NCBI RefSeq assembly: GCF_002878395.1
Contig: NC_061115.1
Coordinates: 218,459,374 to 218,523,373, forward strand
DNA: 64,000 nt
From: Capsicum annuum
Taxonomy: Eukaryota > Streptophyta > Magnoliopsida > Solanales > Solanaceae
Direction of reading: 5' to 3'
Shown: piece after piece, positions 1 through 8,528 of the stretch
How positions within the stretch are numbered: position 1 is the stretch's first letter
Layout of the letters: each line of letters opens with the position of its first letter
Program-made: the position numbers and the translations under genes
Notes under the pieces: generated by a model
The model's input: the letters and a program-made list of their open reading frames with translations, nothing else
The model's database searches: none
What the model was told of the DNA's origin: nothing

Positions 1-342
1 CAACCCAAGAGCATATTCCACTCTTGGACCTTTAACACTTCATACAACAAACACCTAACTCTTACAATGACACAGGAGGGGCATCCACCTCTCAAAGCAC
101 CAAAGTCTCAAGCTTTGCAATACACAAGAGAATCCACCCTTATGCTATGCCCTAATTTCAGTTTTGAGAACTCTCTCTCACAAGAGTAGTGTCTTCAATA
201 TCAAGCATAAACTCAGAAAATAAACCATACAAGGTTCTATTTATACAACATTACAAATAATAGAGAAATGACAAAAGAGCCCTTTAGTGACTAGTCTTCA
301 AAAATACTCAAAAGTGTCATGATCATGATCATACTTGTATCA
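1..342 (-). repeat. LTR fragment, minus orientation (cut by window start)
   Basis: The stretch aligns by eye with the LTR at 49939-50686: the same CAACCCAAGA start, the CTCTTGGACCTTTAA block, and a minus-strand TATA box within GGTTCTATTTATA. It ends near TATCA at 338-342, which matches the LTR terminus TGATA/TATCA of that family. No primer site or polypurine tract follows it, since the U1 promoter starts a few bases later. It is therefore a solo or truncated LTR. The left end lies outside the window. Confidence 0.6.
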
Positions 343-347
343 ACTTA

Positions 348-402
348 CTCCCACATCGCTAAGTGAAGAAGACAGAAGAGTAATGAGGAGACACTATAAA
401 AA
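348..402 (+). promoter_or_regulatory. U1 snRNA promoter: USE and TATA box
   Basis: An upstream sequence element CTCCCACATCG (348-358) matches the plant snRNA USE RTCCCACATCG except at the first base. TATAAAAA starts at 395, 36 bases further on. This is the longer USE-TATA spacing known for RNA polymerase II snRNA genes in plants; polymerase III genes such as U6 use about one helical turn less. The RNA start at 426 lies about 31 bases after the TATA box. Confidence 0.85.
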
Positions 403-425
403 TGGGCCAAGGACAACCAAGAAAC

Positions 426-588
426 ATACTTACCTGGACCGGGTCAACGGGCGATCAAGAAGGCCTATGGCCTAGGTTGGTGACCTCTTTTGCACTTTGG
501 AGGGGTGCTTGCCTAAGGTCGGCCCAAGTGGTTGAGCCTACGTCATAATTTATGGCAGTGGGGGGCCTGTGTTCACGCGGCCCCTACT
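426..588 (+). ncRNA. U1: U1 spliceosomal snRNA (copy 1, near full length)
   Basis: U1 snRNA recognises 5' splice sites as part of the nuclear U1 snRNP. The RNA begins ATACTTACCTGG, whose ACTTACCTG pairs with the exon-intron junction. The length of about 163 nt fits plant U1. The order of stem-loop blocks is as expected, with loop II near 501-525. The Sm site AATTTATGG (548-556) differs from the usual AATTTGTGG by one base, and the closing GC-rich 3' stem is present. Small differences from the consensus I remember, such as GGACCGGG instead of GGACGGGG and TTTT in loop II, may weaken it, so it could be a variant or an ageing copy. Promoter and 3' box are both intact. Confidence 0.88.
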
Positions 589-603
589 CAATCCAAAGTT
601 CAA
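589..603 (+). terminator. Plant snRNA 3' box
   Basis: CA, six bases, then AGTTCAA fits the plant snRNA 3'-end formation signal CA(N)3-10AGTNNAA and lies directly after the U1 3' stem. The same signal (CA-N6-AGTCCAA) follows U1 copy 2. Confidence 0.75.
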
Positions 604-1767
604 TTGTTTTGATTCTCGTTTATGTTTTTTATATGATATATTATCAACTGCTTAAACAAGTACCCTTTATAGTTTGTATCTTTTCCAGTTGCAAACCTCT
701 CAATGGATCTTTTAATTCAACAAAGTGTTCTTGTAATAATGTGTCAAATGATTTTACTCAATAGACTGATGTGGTGGTCGTTCAATCAAACACATTGCTT
801 CCAATTCCGACCATGTCTACAATAATATATATACAATAACATACCTGGTGTAATCTTATCGATGAGGACTTAGAGGCTCAGGTAAAGTATCAAATCAGGC
901 ATGAAAACTCAAACCCCTCAGTTCTTATCATTAATAAATGTCTACGTGTAACTTCTGTTATTTCAGGTATAAATAAAATCGTATTCCAATATGAACTTCA
1001 ACAAGTTCAAACAATTTTCTGGAAAATGAAAAACTCTAACAAGAAAGAGATGAATATTAGAAGATTCAAGTCCACTGAATTCATAGCGTGTTCTTAAGGA
1101 AATTATTTCCCTCAAGTACCCGAGGTTATGGAATGTATCCTCCAAGATAAAATGAATCACTTCAATAAATGGTGATTCCTCAAATTCTACCGAACAACGA
1201 ACTCACTCAACGGTAGCAAATCATACTGAGTTTTGTAAGAAATAGGAGTATTTTAACGTCATAATTTCGTGCCAATATCTAAGGAAAGTCAGATATTTAT
1301 TGCCAAAAAGTGTTGCATCAGAAAAGAAGCAATGGTTCGTGAAGAGTTGCACTATTTTGAAATGTTGGGTCCATATGCTGACCCATGTGTCCGCACATGA
1401 TGAGATGCGGCCACATGTCATATTGCACTCGAAACAGAAAGTTGAGACTGACATGCGTTGGCATCTGCACCCGTAGATGGCCAAGTGCGCCCACAAGTAC
1501 TGTTTTCGTTACTCAAATGGTGAATTGAAGGATCGTCCTCATTAACACTTAAGTTTCAAATGAATTTTGTCCAAAAAACTAGTCTCTCGGTCATTTTCTG
1601 AAGCTGAAGCTGAAATCGAGTGATGAAGATGACGGCTAGAGGCTTGTCTTTTTCTTATCTCACTAACAACATGGAGGAATGCTTCTAAGCACAAGGATGT
1701 TCCTTTCTCCCACCAATGTGAGACACATTGCACTTTTCTTTCATTTTCCATTCGCATTTCACTAGAA
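604..1767. other. Intergenic; contains a short MKP1-upstream-like segment
   Basis: No convincing gene. About 716-800 resembles the DNA upstream of both MKP1 fragments (8260-8310 and 49200-49260): the pattern TGATTTTACT, TAGACTGA, GTGGTCG and later CACATTGCTTCCAA recurs. This suggests that U1 copy 1 was once followed by MKP1-flank DNA, as U1 copy 2 is. The rest (about 830-1767) has no recognised content. Confidence 0.5.
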
Positions 1768-1772
1768 CCCAA

Positions 1773-1982
1773 TATTGGGACATGATTGATTGTGTAAGTA
1801 TTGTGCAAGATTTCTCTCCCTTAATTGTGCTCTATTAAATATATAAAATACTCTAGCTGATTTCTAGGGATTTAGCTATCTAGTTACCTTAGTTAGCCTT
1901 TCCTTTACTTGTATTTATATTGCTGTAACTTTTGGATGATATACAAGTCTAATACACTACTCCTTCATCTCTCGAACCTTTA
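1773..1982 (+). repeat. Copia 5' LTR (about 210 bp)
   Basis: Starts TATTGGGACATG and ends CGAACCTTTA. It is nearly the same as 6629-6840 apart from scattered substitutions and a short CTT insertion in the 3' copy. The terminal TG..CA dinucleotides have decayed. Confidence 0.9.
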
Positions 1983-2048
1983 TGGTATCAGAGCCTTTCT
2001 AAACTCGAATGAGTCTTCTCATGTCTTTCAAGGTTTCCTTTTGATTCT

Positions 2049-3060
2049 ATGGCATCCATGGTGAGTCCAAGTGATTCTACTATCCATGCTAATAACACCA
2101 GCCATCTGGTGCAATTTAACCCCAGTTCCCAACTTCTCCGAAAATTTACTGGTCCAGTGAACTTTATCATTTGGAAAGCGCAGGTCGAATCTCTCATGTT
2201 CGGTCATGATCTCTACTGCTATCTCGATGGAACCTTGACAACACCATAAAAAACGGTAACCCTCAACGACCAAGAGGTACCCAATCCCAAGTGCAAACTC
2301 TGGTTTTGCCAAGACCAGTTGATAAGCAATGCCTTAATGGCATTTGTTGATCCTACAGTCACCTCTGCAGTTGCCAAAACTTCCACCTCAAAGCAAGCGT
2401 GGGACACACTGCATAACTTGTATGCTAACAAATCACATCTAAGGGTTTTTAGTCTCCGAAACTCTCTGGCTACAATCACAAAAGCCTCTCGCAGTATGAA
2501 AGAGTACTTGCACGAGATCAGGAATTTTGCTGATGAACTTGCAACGGCTGGAACTTCCATTCCAGATGACAAACTTGCAGTCAAAATACTCAGCGGTCTA
2601 GGACCTGAGTATGATTAAATTTTAGCAGTTATCTAAGTGCGAGATACAACTATCTCGTATGTGGAACTATACAACAAGCTTCTCAATAGAGAGGTTCTCC
2701 TCAAACATAATGAGCCTAATCAAGCCTCAATTATAGTTGCAGTGGCACAAAAACTATCACAAAATAACTTTACTCCCCGCAATAATAGGAGAGGACAACC
2801 ATGGCGTCCACAGCATCCCAATCAGCAAAGTGCATAGACCTCATCACCAAATTGGCATCCAAAAAATGCACCAGCCACATCACCAAATTGGCATCCAACG
2901 GCCACTCGACAAAATCGTCCAGTTTGTCAGTTATGTGGTCGCACTGGGCATACTGCCAATGTGTGTAGTTCATGCTCCCACAGTTACTTGGAAGCCAGAG
3001 CAAACTTTTCTTCCATGCCTTGGGTTGTCGATTCAGGAGCATCACATCATGTGACTGTTG
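2049..3060 (+). pseudogene. Copia gag and start of protease, broken
   Basis: The gag polyprotein forms the particle coat. The translation carries the UBN2-type gag core, WKAQVESLMFG through LSGLGPEYD. A CCHC zinc knuckle (CQLCGRTGHTANVC, about 2927-2968) follows, then the aspartic protease motif WVVDSGASHHVT (about 3020-3055). In-frame stops at about 2247 (after TLTTP), 2616 and 2835 break it. A short repeated Pro-Asn-Trp-His-Pro unit just before the zinc knuckle is a local duplication. It cannot make a full gag protein. Confidence 0.85.
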
Positions 3061-3159
3061 ATTCTAAAAATCATTAACGTTCGGATAACCACACTGACGA
3101 TATTACCATGGGCAACGGTAACAAAATCCCTATAACTCACATTGGTCATGTTCAATTAA

Positions 3160-4466
3160 ATGCTTCAAATAAAATTTTTTCAAATACTTTGTGTGTACCA
3201 GAGATTAAATGTAACCTTATATTTGTCTCAATTTTGCAAAGATAATCTAACATCCATAGAATTTTTTCCTTTTGATTTTCTTGTGAAGGATACTCTGGGG
3301 CACCGTTGCCATGAGGCCAGAAAAAAGAAGGACTTTATGAGTGGCCTGTTGGAGGATCCCAATGCAATCTGAGATACCAATCCTATATGGCAGAATCTCA
3401 ACAATCTTGACATAGAAAATTAGGACACCTAAATAAAAGAGTGCTTAAAACACTCACAAAAGTTTTCAATTCCAATTTCAAATTCTGAAATGTTTGATCA
3501 TTGTAATTCCTGCTCTTCTAATAAAAGCCATCGGCACCCTTTTTCTGAGTGAGCAAAAAGCCTTTAAAATTATTTTTAGTGATGTATGGGGCCCATCACC
3601 TGTTTTGTCAATTGACAAAAAATTATACTATGTAATTTTTGTTGATCAATTTACAAAATACATTTGGCTGTACACACTTAAAAATAAAATTGAGGTCAAA
3701 ATAGTTTTCTCTAAATTTAAAACCCTTGTTGAAAATTATTTTCATACAAAAATACTCTCAGCTTACACTGATGGTGGTGGTGAATTTGAAGGTCTTAAGT
3801 AATTTCTTCACACCAATGGCATTGAGCACCTTGTATCACCACCATACACACCACAACGGGTATCTATGGCTGAATGTAGACATCGGCACATCATTGAAAC
3901 AAAAAAAACCATTTTACACCAAACCTCCAGTATTTTGGTCCTTTGCCTATCAACAAGCCACATTCTTGATTAACAGGCTGCCCATCCACACACTTCATTA
4001 TGATTGTCCATGCCAACGATTATTTGGAGAAATTCCAACTTATCAATCCATTCGTACTTTTGGTTGCCTATGTTATCCACGGCTTAAAACATATGCCAAA
4101 CACAAACTAGAACCCAAGTCTACCCCTTGTGTTTACTCAGGCTATTCTAATACCCATAACAGCCATCAGTGTTATGATCTTATTTCACAAAGGATGTATA
4201 TTTCATGAGATGTTATTTTTTATGAAAATATATTTCCTTTTTTTGATATACTTTCGTATTTGAAAGACAAAATAATTTCAAAGATAGAGTGGGATGTCTT
4301 GTACAAAGAGTCAAATGACCTTGGTGTCAAGTCTATGCCTTATGAGATTCTCTATCCAATCAAGGTTTCTTCAAAATTGCCGGCGACTCCTCCTACAGGT
4401 TCATCTTCAGGTCCATCTTTGGCAGCAATGCCAACTCCTGCCACCGGCTCAGGTTACTCTACATAG
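3160..4466 (+). pseudogene. Copia integrase region and linker, broken
   Basis: Integrase pieces can be followed in shifting frames: FSDVWGPSPVLS and YYVIFVDQFTKYIWLY (3560-3690), then ATFLINRLPI and FGCLCYPRLK (3960-4090). The Pro/Ser/Thr-rich linker between integrase and RT follows at 4370-4700. Multiple frameshifts and stops are present. The DDE core is only partly visible, for example YTDGGGEFEG near 3765-3795. Confidence 0.8.
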
Positions 4467-4774
4467 CCTATTGTTGTCCCACCTACCACACAACCACTAA
4501 TCCAGTATCAACGCCGAAATCATCACGTCTCAACAACCCCTTTATCTTCCCAACTCCAGATCCCTCTCCTTCCATTTCATCTCACAATCATCACCATTCC
4601 TCCACCACAGCTTTCGCATATACCCAACAACCACTCATTCACCGACCTATTACTAGTTCATAAAATAATATCACCAAACCCAAGCAAGCATTTGATTATC
4701 TTCTAGTTGCATTAACTGAACCACTTCCCACCACTTATAACCAAGCCCAAAAGAGTGCACACTGGAGAGAAGCA

Positions 4775-6641
4775 ATGAAACTTGAGTTTGAAGCATTAAT
4801 GAACAACAAGATTTGGGAGATTGTACCGTCATCCTCTTCTCCAAATATTATTGATTGTAAATGGCTTTATCGTATCAAAACTAAATCAGACGGAAGTGTT
4901 GAAAGGTATAAAGATCAGCTAGTTACAAAGGGCTTCATACAACGACCGGGTGTGGATTATGACTGTATATTTAGTCCAGTGGTAAAAACTATTACTGTTA
5001 GACTTATTTTGTCACTTGGAGTTCATCACAATTGGCATTTGCACCAACTGGATGTGAATAACGCATTTCTTCAAGGACACCTTGAAGAAGATGTTTATAT
5101 GGGTCAAACTCGTGGGTATGCTCATCCTGATTTTCCTCATTATGTGTGCAAATTAAGGAAAGAAATTTATGGACTTAAGCAGGCCCCTCGAGCCAGAGTG
5201 GGTAAAATGTCCTACACTATTTAGGGAATAGACTGGTGGTTTTCTTATACGCACTTGGGTAATCCTCACCTCTTGAGCTAGCTTTTGAGGTTGATTTAGG
5301 CCCAAGGTCCATTCTTGACATGGTATTAGAGCCAGGTCTATCCTCGTTTTGGGTTTTTGATTCATGCGCCACCCGTTTTGGGCTCCTGATCCACGTGCCA
5401 GTGCCAATTGGGTCTGGGCGTGAGGGGGGGTGTTAGAGTGGGTAAAAAAGTTCCACATTGGTTGGGGAATGGACTGGTGGTTTGCTTATATGGACTTGGG
5501 TAATCCTCACCTCTTGAGCTAGCTTTTGAGGTTGAGTTAGGCCCAAGGTCCATTCTTGACACTCTGAGTTAAAGCAATTCTTGCTTCAAATTGACTTTCA
5601 AAAGTCTAAATCTGACTCTTCTCTATTTGTTCGTCATCAAAATGAAGCATTGGTCTACATTCTTGTATATGTTGATGACATAATTATCACTAGATCAAAC
5701 TCTGAGGTTATCTAGAAAACTATCCAGGTTCTTTTAGCCAGATTCTCTCTCAAAGACCTCGGACATCTCCACTATTTTTTGGGTATTGAAGTTCTCTGCA
5801 CTAAAGAAGGTATCATCCTTTCTCAGGCCAAGTATGTCTCAGATCTTCTTGCTTCCCAGAAAATGTCTGAATGTAAGCCTGTTAAAACTCCCATGAGTTC
5901 CACTGCCTCACTATCCTTAAAGGATGACACACCTCCAACAGATGCCACTTTGTATCATCAAGTACTTGGTAAGCTTCAATATCTGTCATTCACCAAACCA
6001 GATATAAGTTTTGCAGTTAACAAATTATCTCAATTCATGCATTCTCCTACACAAACACACTGGTCCTTTGTTAAGCGACTCTTGCGATACCTCCAGTACA
6101 CCAAAAATCATGGCTTATTTATAATGAGCAAGACACATCCTAGGTTGTTTATGTATTCAGATGCCGATTGGGCTGGTGACCTTAATCACAAGAACTCTAC
6201 TTCTGGATATATCTTGTACCTTGGTGCAAATCCTATTAGCTGGTCATCCAAGAAGCAACACATGTTGCACGATCCACCACTGAAGCAGAGTATCGTGCAG
6301 TAGCTTCTTCTCTTGCTGAGGTCAATTGGGTTCAAAAAATTCTTGTAGAACTACAAGTGCAGCTGCCTGATCCACCCATAATCTACTTTGATAATGTTGG
6401 TTCTACCAATCTTTGTCAAAATCCGGTACTACACAGTAGGATGAAATACATTGAAGTTGATTTTCACTTTGTTAGAGATCAAGTGCAGCGAAAACAGGTG
6501 CTCGTTCAACATTTACATGCTACTGATCAGCTGGTGGAAACGCTTACAAAGCCTTTGCCTCGTCTACTCTTTCATAAACATTTGTCCAAGTTAATGGTTA
6601 TTGATGCCACCTTCAACTTGCGGGGGCATAGTGGAACATGA
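4775..6641 (+). pseudogene. Copia reverse transcriptase and RNase H, interrupted by a TRIM
   Basis: The RT starts MKLEFEALMNNKIWEIV and runs through KWLYRIKTKSDGSVERYK and LDVNNAFLQGHLEEDVYM to IYGLKQAPRA, where the inserted TRIM begins (5195). It resumes after 5561, with LVYVDDIIIT near 5665-5695 holding the YVDD catalytic motif. RNase H follows: DADWAGD near 6162 and a tail ending LTKPLPRLLFHKH. A frameshift near 6270 separates the last 120 codons. Apart from the insert this is the best preserved part of the element. Confidence 0.88.
5195..5561 (+). mobile_element. TRIM (terminal-repeat retrotransposon in miniature), 367 bp
   Basis: Two direct repeats (5195-5320 and 5431-5561) each run from AGAGTGGGTAAAA to CATTCTTGACA. 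The left repeat is directly followed by a primer site TGGTATTAGAGCCAGG (5321-5336). The right repeat is directly preceded by a purine tract GTGAGGGGGGG (5420-5430). The interior is only about 110 bp and non-coding. This is the defining layout of TRIM elements, which rely on proteins supplied by other retrotransposons. The left LTR lacks its first four bases (TGTT is present in the right copy) and a few target bases are missing, so no clean target duplication is visible. Confidence 0.85.
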
Positions 6642-6840
6642 TTGATTGTGTAAATATTGTGCAGATTTCTCTCCTTTAATTGTGCTCTATTAAATGTATA
6701 AAATACTCTAGCTGATTTCTAGGGATTTAGATAACTAGTTACCTTAGTTAGACTTTCCTTTACTTGTATTTATATCGCTGTAACTTTTGGATGATATACA
6801 AGTCTAATACACTACTCCTTCTTCATCTCTCGAACCTTTA
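6629..6840 (+). repeat. Copia 3' LTR (about 212 bp)
   Basis: Starts TAGTGGAACATG and ends CGAACCTTTA, and matches the 5' LTR almost base for base. The purine tract CGGGGGCA lies directly upstream and target copy CCCAA directly downstream. Confidence 0.9.
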
Positions 6841-6845
6841 CCCAA

Positions 6846-7029
6846 CAACTGCTAATTAACAATAGGGGAGATTTGTAATAAATATGATACTTGAAGCATT
6901 TACAACTCTTCTTTTTTCATCAACCCATTTTGCACAATGATCTATGAATGTATGATTATCCATCATAAAATTCAATGATGACATATCTTTGTATATTAAA
7001 TATGCAGTCTCCAGTATATTTACTCCATA
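6846..7029. other. Intergenic, no feature recognised
   Basis: AT-rich unique-looking DNA between the Copia target duplication and the next U1-type promoter. No coding region or repeat was recognised. The end (6960-7030) resembles DNA upstream of the MKP1 fragments (ATTATCC, AATTCAATG, CTCC...ATATTTACTCC). Confidence 0.4.
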
Positions 7030-7084
7030 TTCTCACATCGTCAAGTGAAAAAGACAAAAGACAAGTAAGGAGATGCTATAATAA
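7030..7084 (+). promoter_or_regulatory. U1-type promoter (USE + TATA) of a rearranged copy
   Basis: TTCTCACATCG (7030-7040) is a diverged USE, and TATAATAA starts at 7077 with a 36-base gap, the same spacing as U1 copy 1. The DNA between (TCAAGTGAAAAAGACA) and the bases after TATA (GGGGCCAAGGAC) also align with copy 1. Homology stops at about 7095, where the inverted repeat begins. By analogy with copy 1 a transcript would start near 7108, inside the left arm of that repeat. Confidence 0.7.
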
Positions 7085-7097
7085 GGGGCCAAGGACT

Positions 7098-7256
7098 CAT
7101 TCATCCATTGCAAGTACCAATACTGTTGTAACTGCAGAATGAACGTGTGGGAAGAAGAATGAGGATCAGGAGGTCGACCTCTTGATCATCATACTTCTCC
7201 GCACATGTTCAATCTGCAATTACAGTAACATTGTTGCTACTCTCAATGGATGAATG
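7098..7256. repeat. 159-bp inverted repeat (long hairpin) in place of the U1 5' half
   Basis: The left arm 7098-7175 and right arm 7176-7256 are reverse complements. The outer 13 bases (CATTCATCCATTG against CAATGGATGAATG) pair perfectly. The inner 44 bases pair at about four in five positions, counted by eye. The centre GGTCGACC is a palindrome with no spacer. A transcript would fold into a stem of nearly 80 bp with scattered mismatches, like a primary microRNA or a foldback transposon. No known microRNA was recognised and no target duplication is evident. Confidence 0.8.
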
Positions 7257-7259
7257 TGT

Positions 7260-7310
7260 TGATTCTATAGGCCTGGCAGCCACTTCGGAGTGGTGTTGGC
7301 GTAAGAAATC
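7260..7310 (+). pseudogene. Possible decayed U1 snRNA 3' part
   Basis: GGCCT followed by CACTTCGGAGTGGTG and GGCGTAAG resembles the U1 stretch GGCCTAGG...CACTTTGGAGGGGTGCCYGCCTAAG in the same order; about 19 of 25 bases match in the second block. The changed bases create a perfect CCACT-TCGG-AGTGG mini-hairpin. This is weak evidence for a U1 remnant on the far side of the inverted repeat. It could also be chance. Confidence 0.35.
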
Positions 7311-7780
7311 AAGAAGGAAACAGTTTGCTTTTTTGAATTTCTTCATAAGTGCGAACTTTTTTCTCTCGTGATTTATTTTTTAACTAAAAAAAAACCTATT
7401 CACCAAAATTATCTGACAAAAAATCCAACAAAAAAAGATGTTAAATCCTAATGCAACTCGGAAAGCTAATCGTTTTATTTCTTTATATTAGATTGTAGCA
7501 ACATTGATTGGCGTGACCATACTTGTACAAGGTCCGCACCACTGTATCATTGAGTTCTAAGGCGGCTAGAAACTAAGTCTGGTGGACAAACCGTGACTAT
7601 GGGACCAGAGCCGGATTAAGAGCCTCCATTGCCTTTCAGGGGTCATGGAGCCATAGAGGATCATTCTCGACTACCCTTCATTTCTTTCGCGATTAGATAA
7701 TTAGAAAGATTCATAATGAAGACGCAACTTTGGATATGAGCTTTCTGATTGACAATGATATGAAGATCAAAAGACTAGTA
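7311..7780. other. Intergenic, no gene recognised
   Basis: Non-coding, with poly(A)-rich patches at 7380-7435. A moderately GC-rich stretch at 7500-7680 has no recognised match and no long open frame. Confidence 0.4.
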
Positions 7781-7834
7781 GTCCCGCATCGTCAAGTGAA
7801 GAAGACAGAAGAGTATGAGGAGATACTATAAAAA
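7781..7834 (+). promoter_or_regulatory. U1 snRNA promoter, copy 2
   Basis: USE GTCCCGCATCG (7781-7791, one mismatch to RTCCCACATCG) and TATAAAAA (7827-7834) lie 35 bases apart, matching copy 1. The intervening TCAAGTGAAGAAGACAGAAG is almost the same as in copy 1. Confidence 0.8.
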
Positions 7835-7840
7835 TGGGCC

Positions 7841-7981
7841 AATGGGCGTTCAAGAAGGCCCATGGCCTAGGCTGGTGACCTCCATTGCACTTTGGAGGGG
7901 TGCCCGCCTAAGGTTGGCACAAGTGGTTGAACCTACGTCATAATTTGTGGCAGCGGGGGCCTGCTTTTGTGCGGCCCCTAC
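7841..7981 (+). pseudogene. U1: U1 snRNA copy 2, 5'-truncated
   Basis: From AATGGGCG onward the sequence follows U1 through stem-loops II and III, the canonical Sm site AATTTGTGG (7952-7960) and the 3' stem. It is followed by a 3' box (CA-N6-AGTCCAA). The first 20 or so bases of U1, including the 5' splice-site recognition sequence ACTTACCTG and the RNA start, are missing: GGGCCAA runs straight into TGGGCG. It cannot act as a normal U1, although promoter and body look better kept than in copy 1. Confidence 0.85.
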
Positions 7982-7995
7982 CCAATACAAAGTCC

Positions 7996-8528
7996 AATTG
8001 TTTTCTAATATCTCATTTATAGGCTCATGAATTACTCTAGCACCCGCATTCTTAAAACTTTAAATGCATTATTTATATGTTTTTCCAATTAGGAAATGCT
8101 ATTCTTGTAATGTCATTTTCTGAATTGTGGTCTATTTAAAATGTGAAATTTACTAGCTTGTTTAAAGGAGCATGGTCTTGTTATTCTCAACATGGTCATA
8201 TGCATCTACTACTATTTCATAACAGACTCTTCATCTAATAGTGTTTGTATGTCGACTGTTAGATTGAACTCGTGTAATGATTTTACTTGATAGACTGAGG
8301 TGGCGGTCGTTGTAACAGTTAGTGTACACCCAGAACCATATGCCTTTTGTCCTATCAAAACATTGCTTCTAACTCTGATCAAAATGTTTTACTTAAGCTA
8401 TTAATGCATGATTATCCGTCTAATTCAATGCGGAGATATCCTTTCTCCAATATATTTACTCCTTAGTTTAGTGGATATGAACTCTGAAGTTTGGTTGTTA
8501 GACGTCGCCTCTAGCTTTGATTGTTGGA
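7996..8528 (+). other. MKP1-like 5' flank
   Basis: About 8265-8528 matches 49195-49472 upstream of the second MKP1 fragment almost throughout, including GTAATGATTTTACTTGATAG, AATGCGGAGATATCC and TTTAGTGGATATGAACTCT. It therefore belongs to the duplicated MKP1 unit, probably promoter and 5' leader. 7996-8264 has no identified content. Confidence 0.6.

Larger units (their letters stand above)
1773..6840 (+). mobile_element. Copia-type LTR retrotransposon with 5-bp target duplication
   Basis: Two closely matching LTRs flank a gag-pol interior in the Copia order gag, protease, integrase, RT, RNase H. CCCAA occurs directly before (1768-1772) and directly after (6841-6845) the element, a clean 5-bp target-site duplication. 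The primer site TGGTATCAGAGC (1983-1994) matches initiator Met tRNA. A purine tract (CGGGGGCA) precedes the 3' LTR. The reading frame has many stops and frameshifts, so the element is not autonomous. A TRIM is inserted at 5195-5561. Confidence 0.92.

Noticed and set aside
7098..7256. Known conserved microRNA precursor, telomerase RNA or 7SL
   Set aside because: No conserved plant microRNA sequence, telomere template or 7SL start was recognised in the arms. Only the hairpin shape and promoter support an RNA role.
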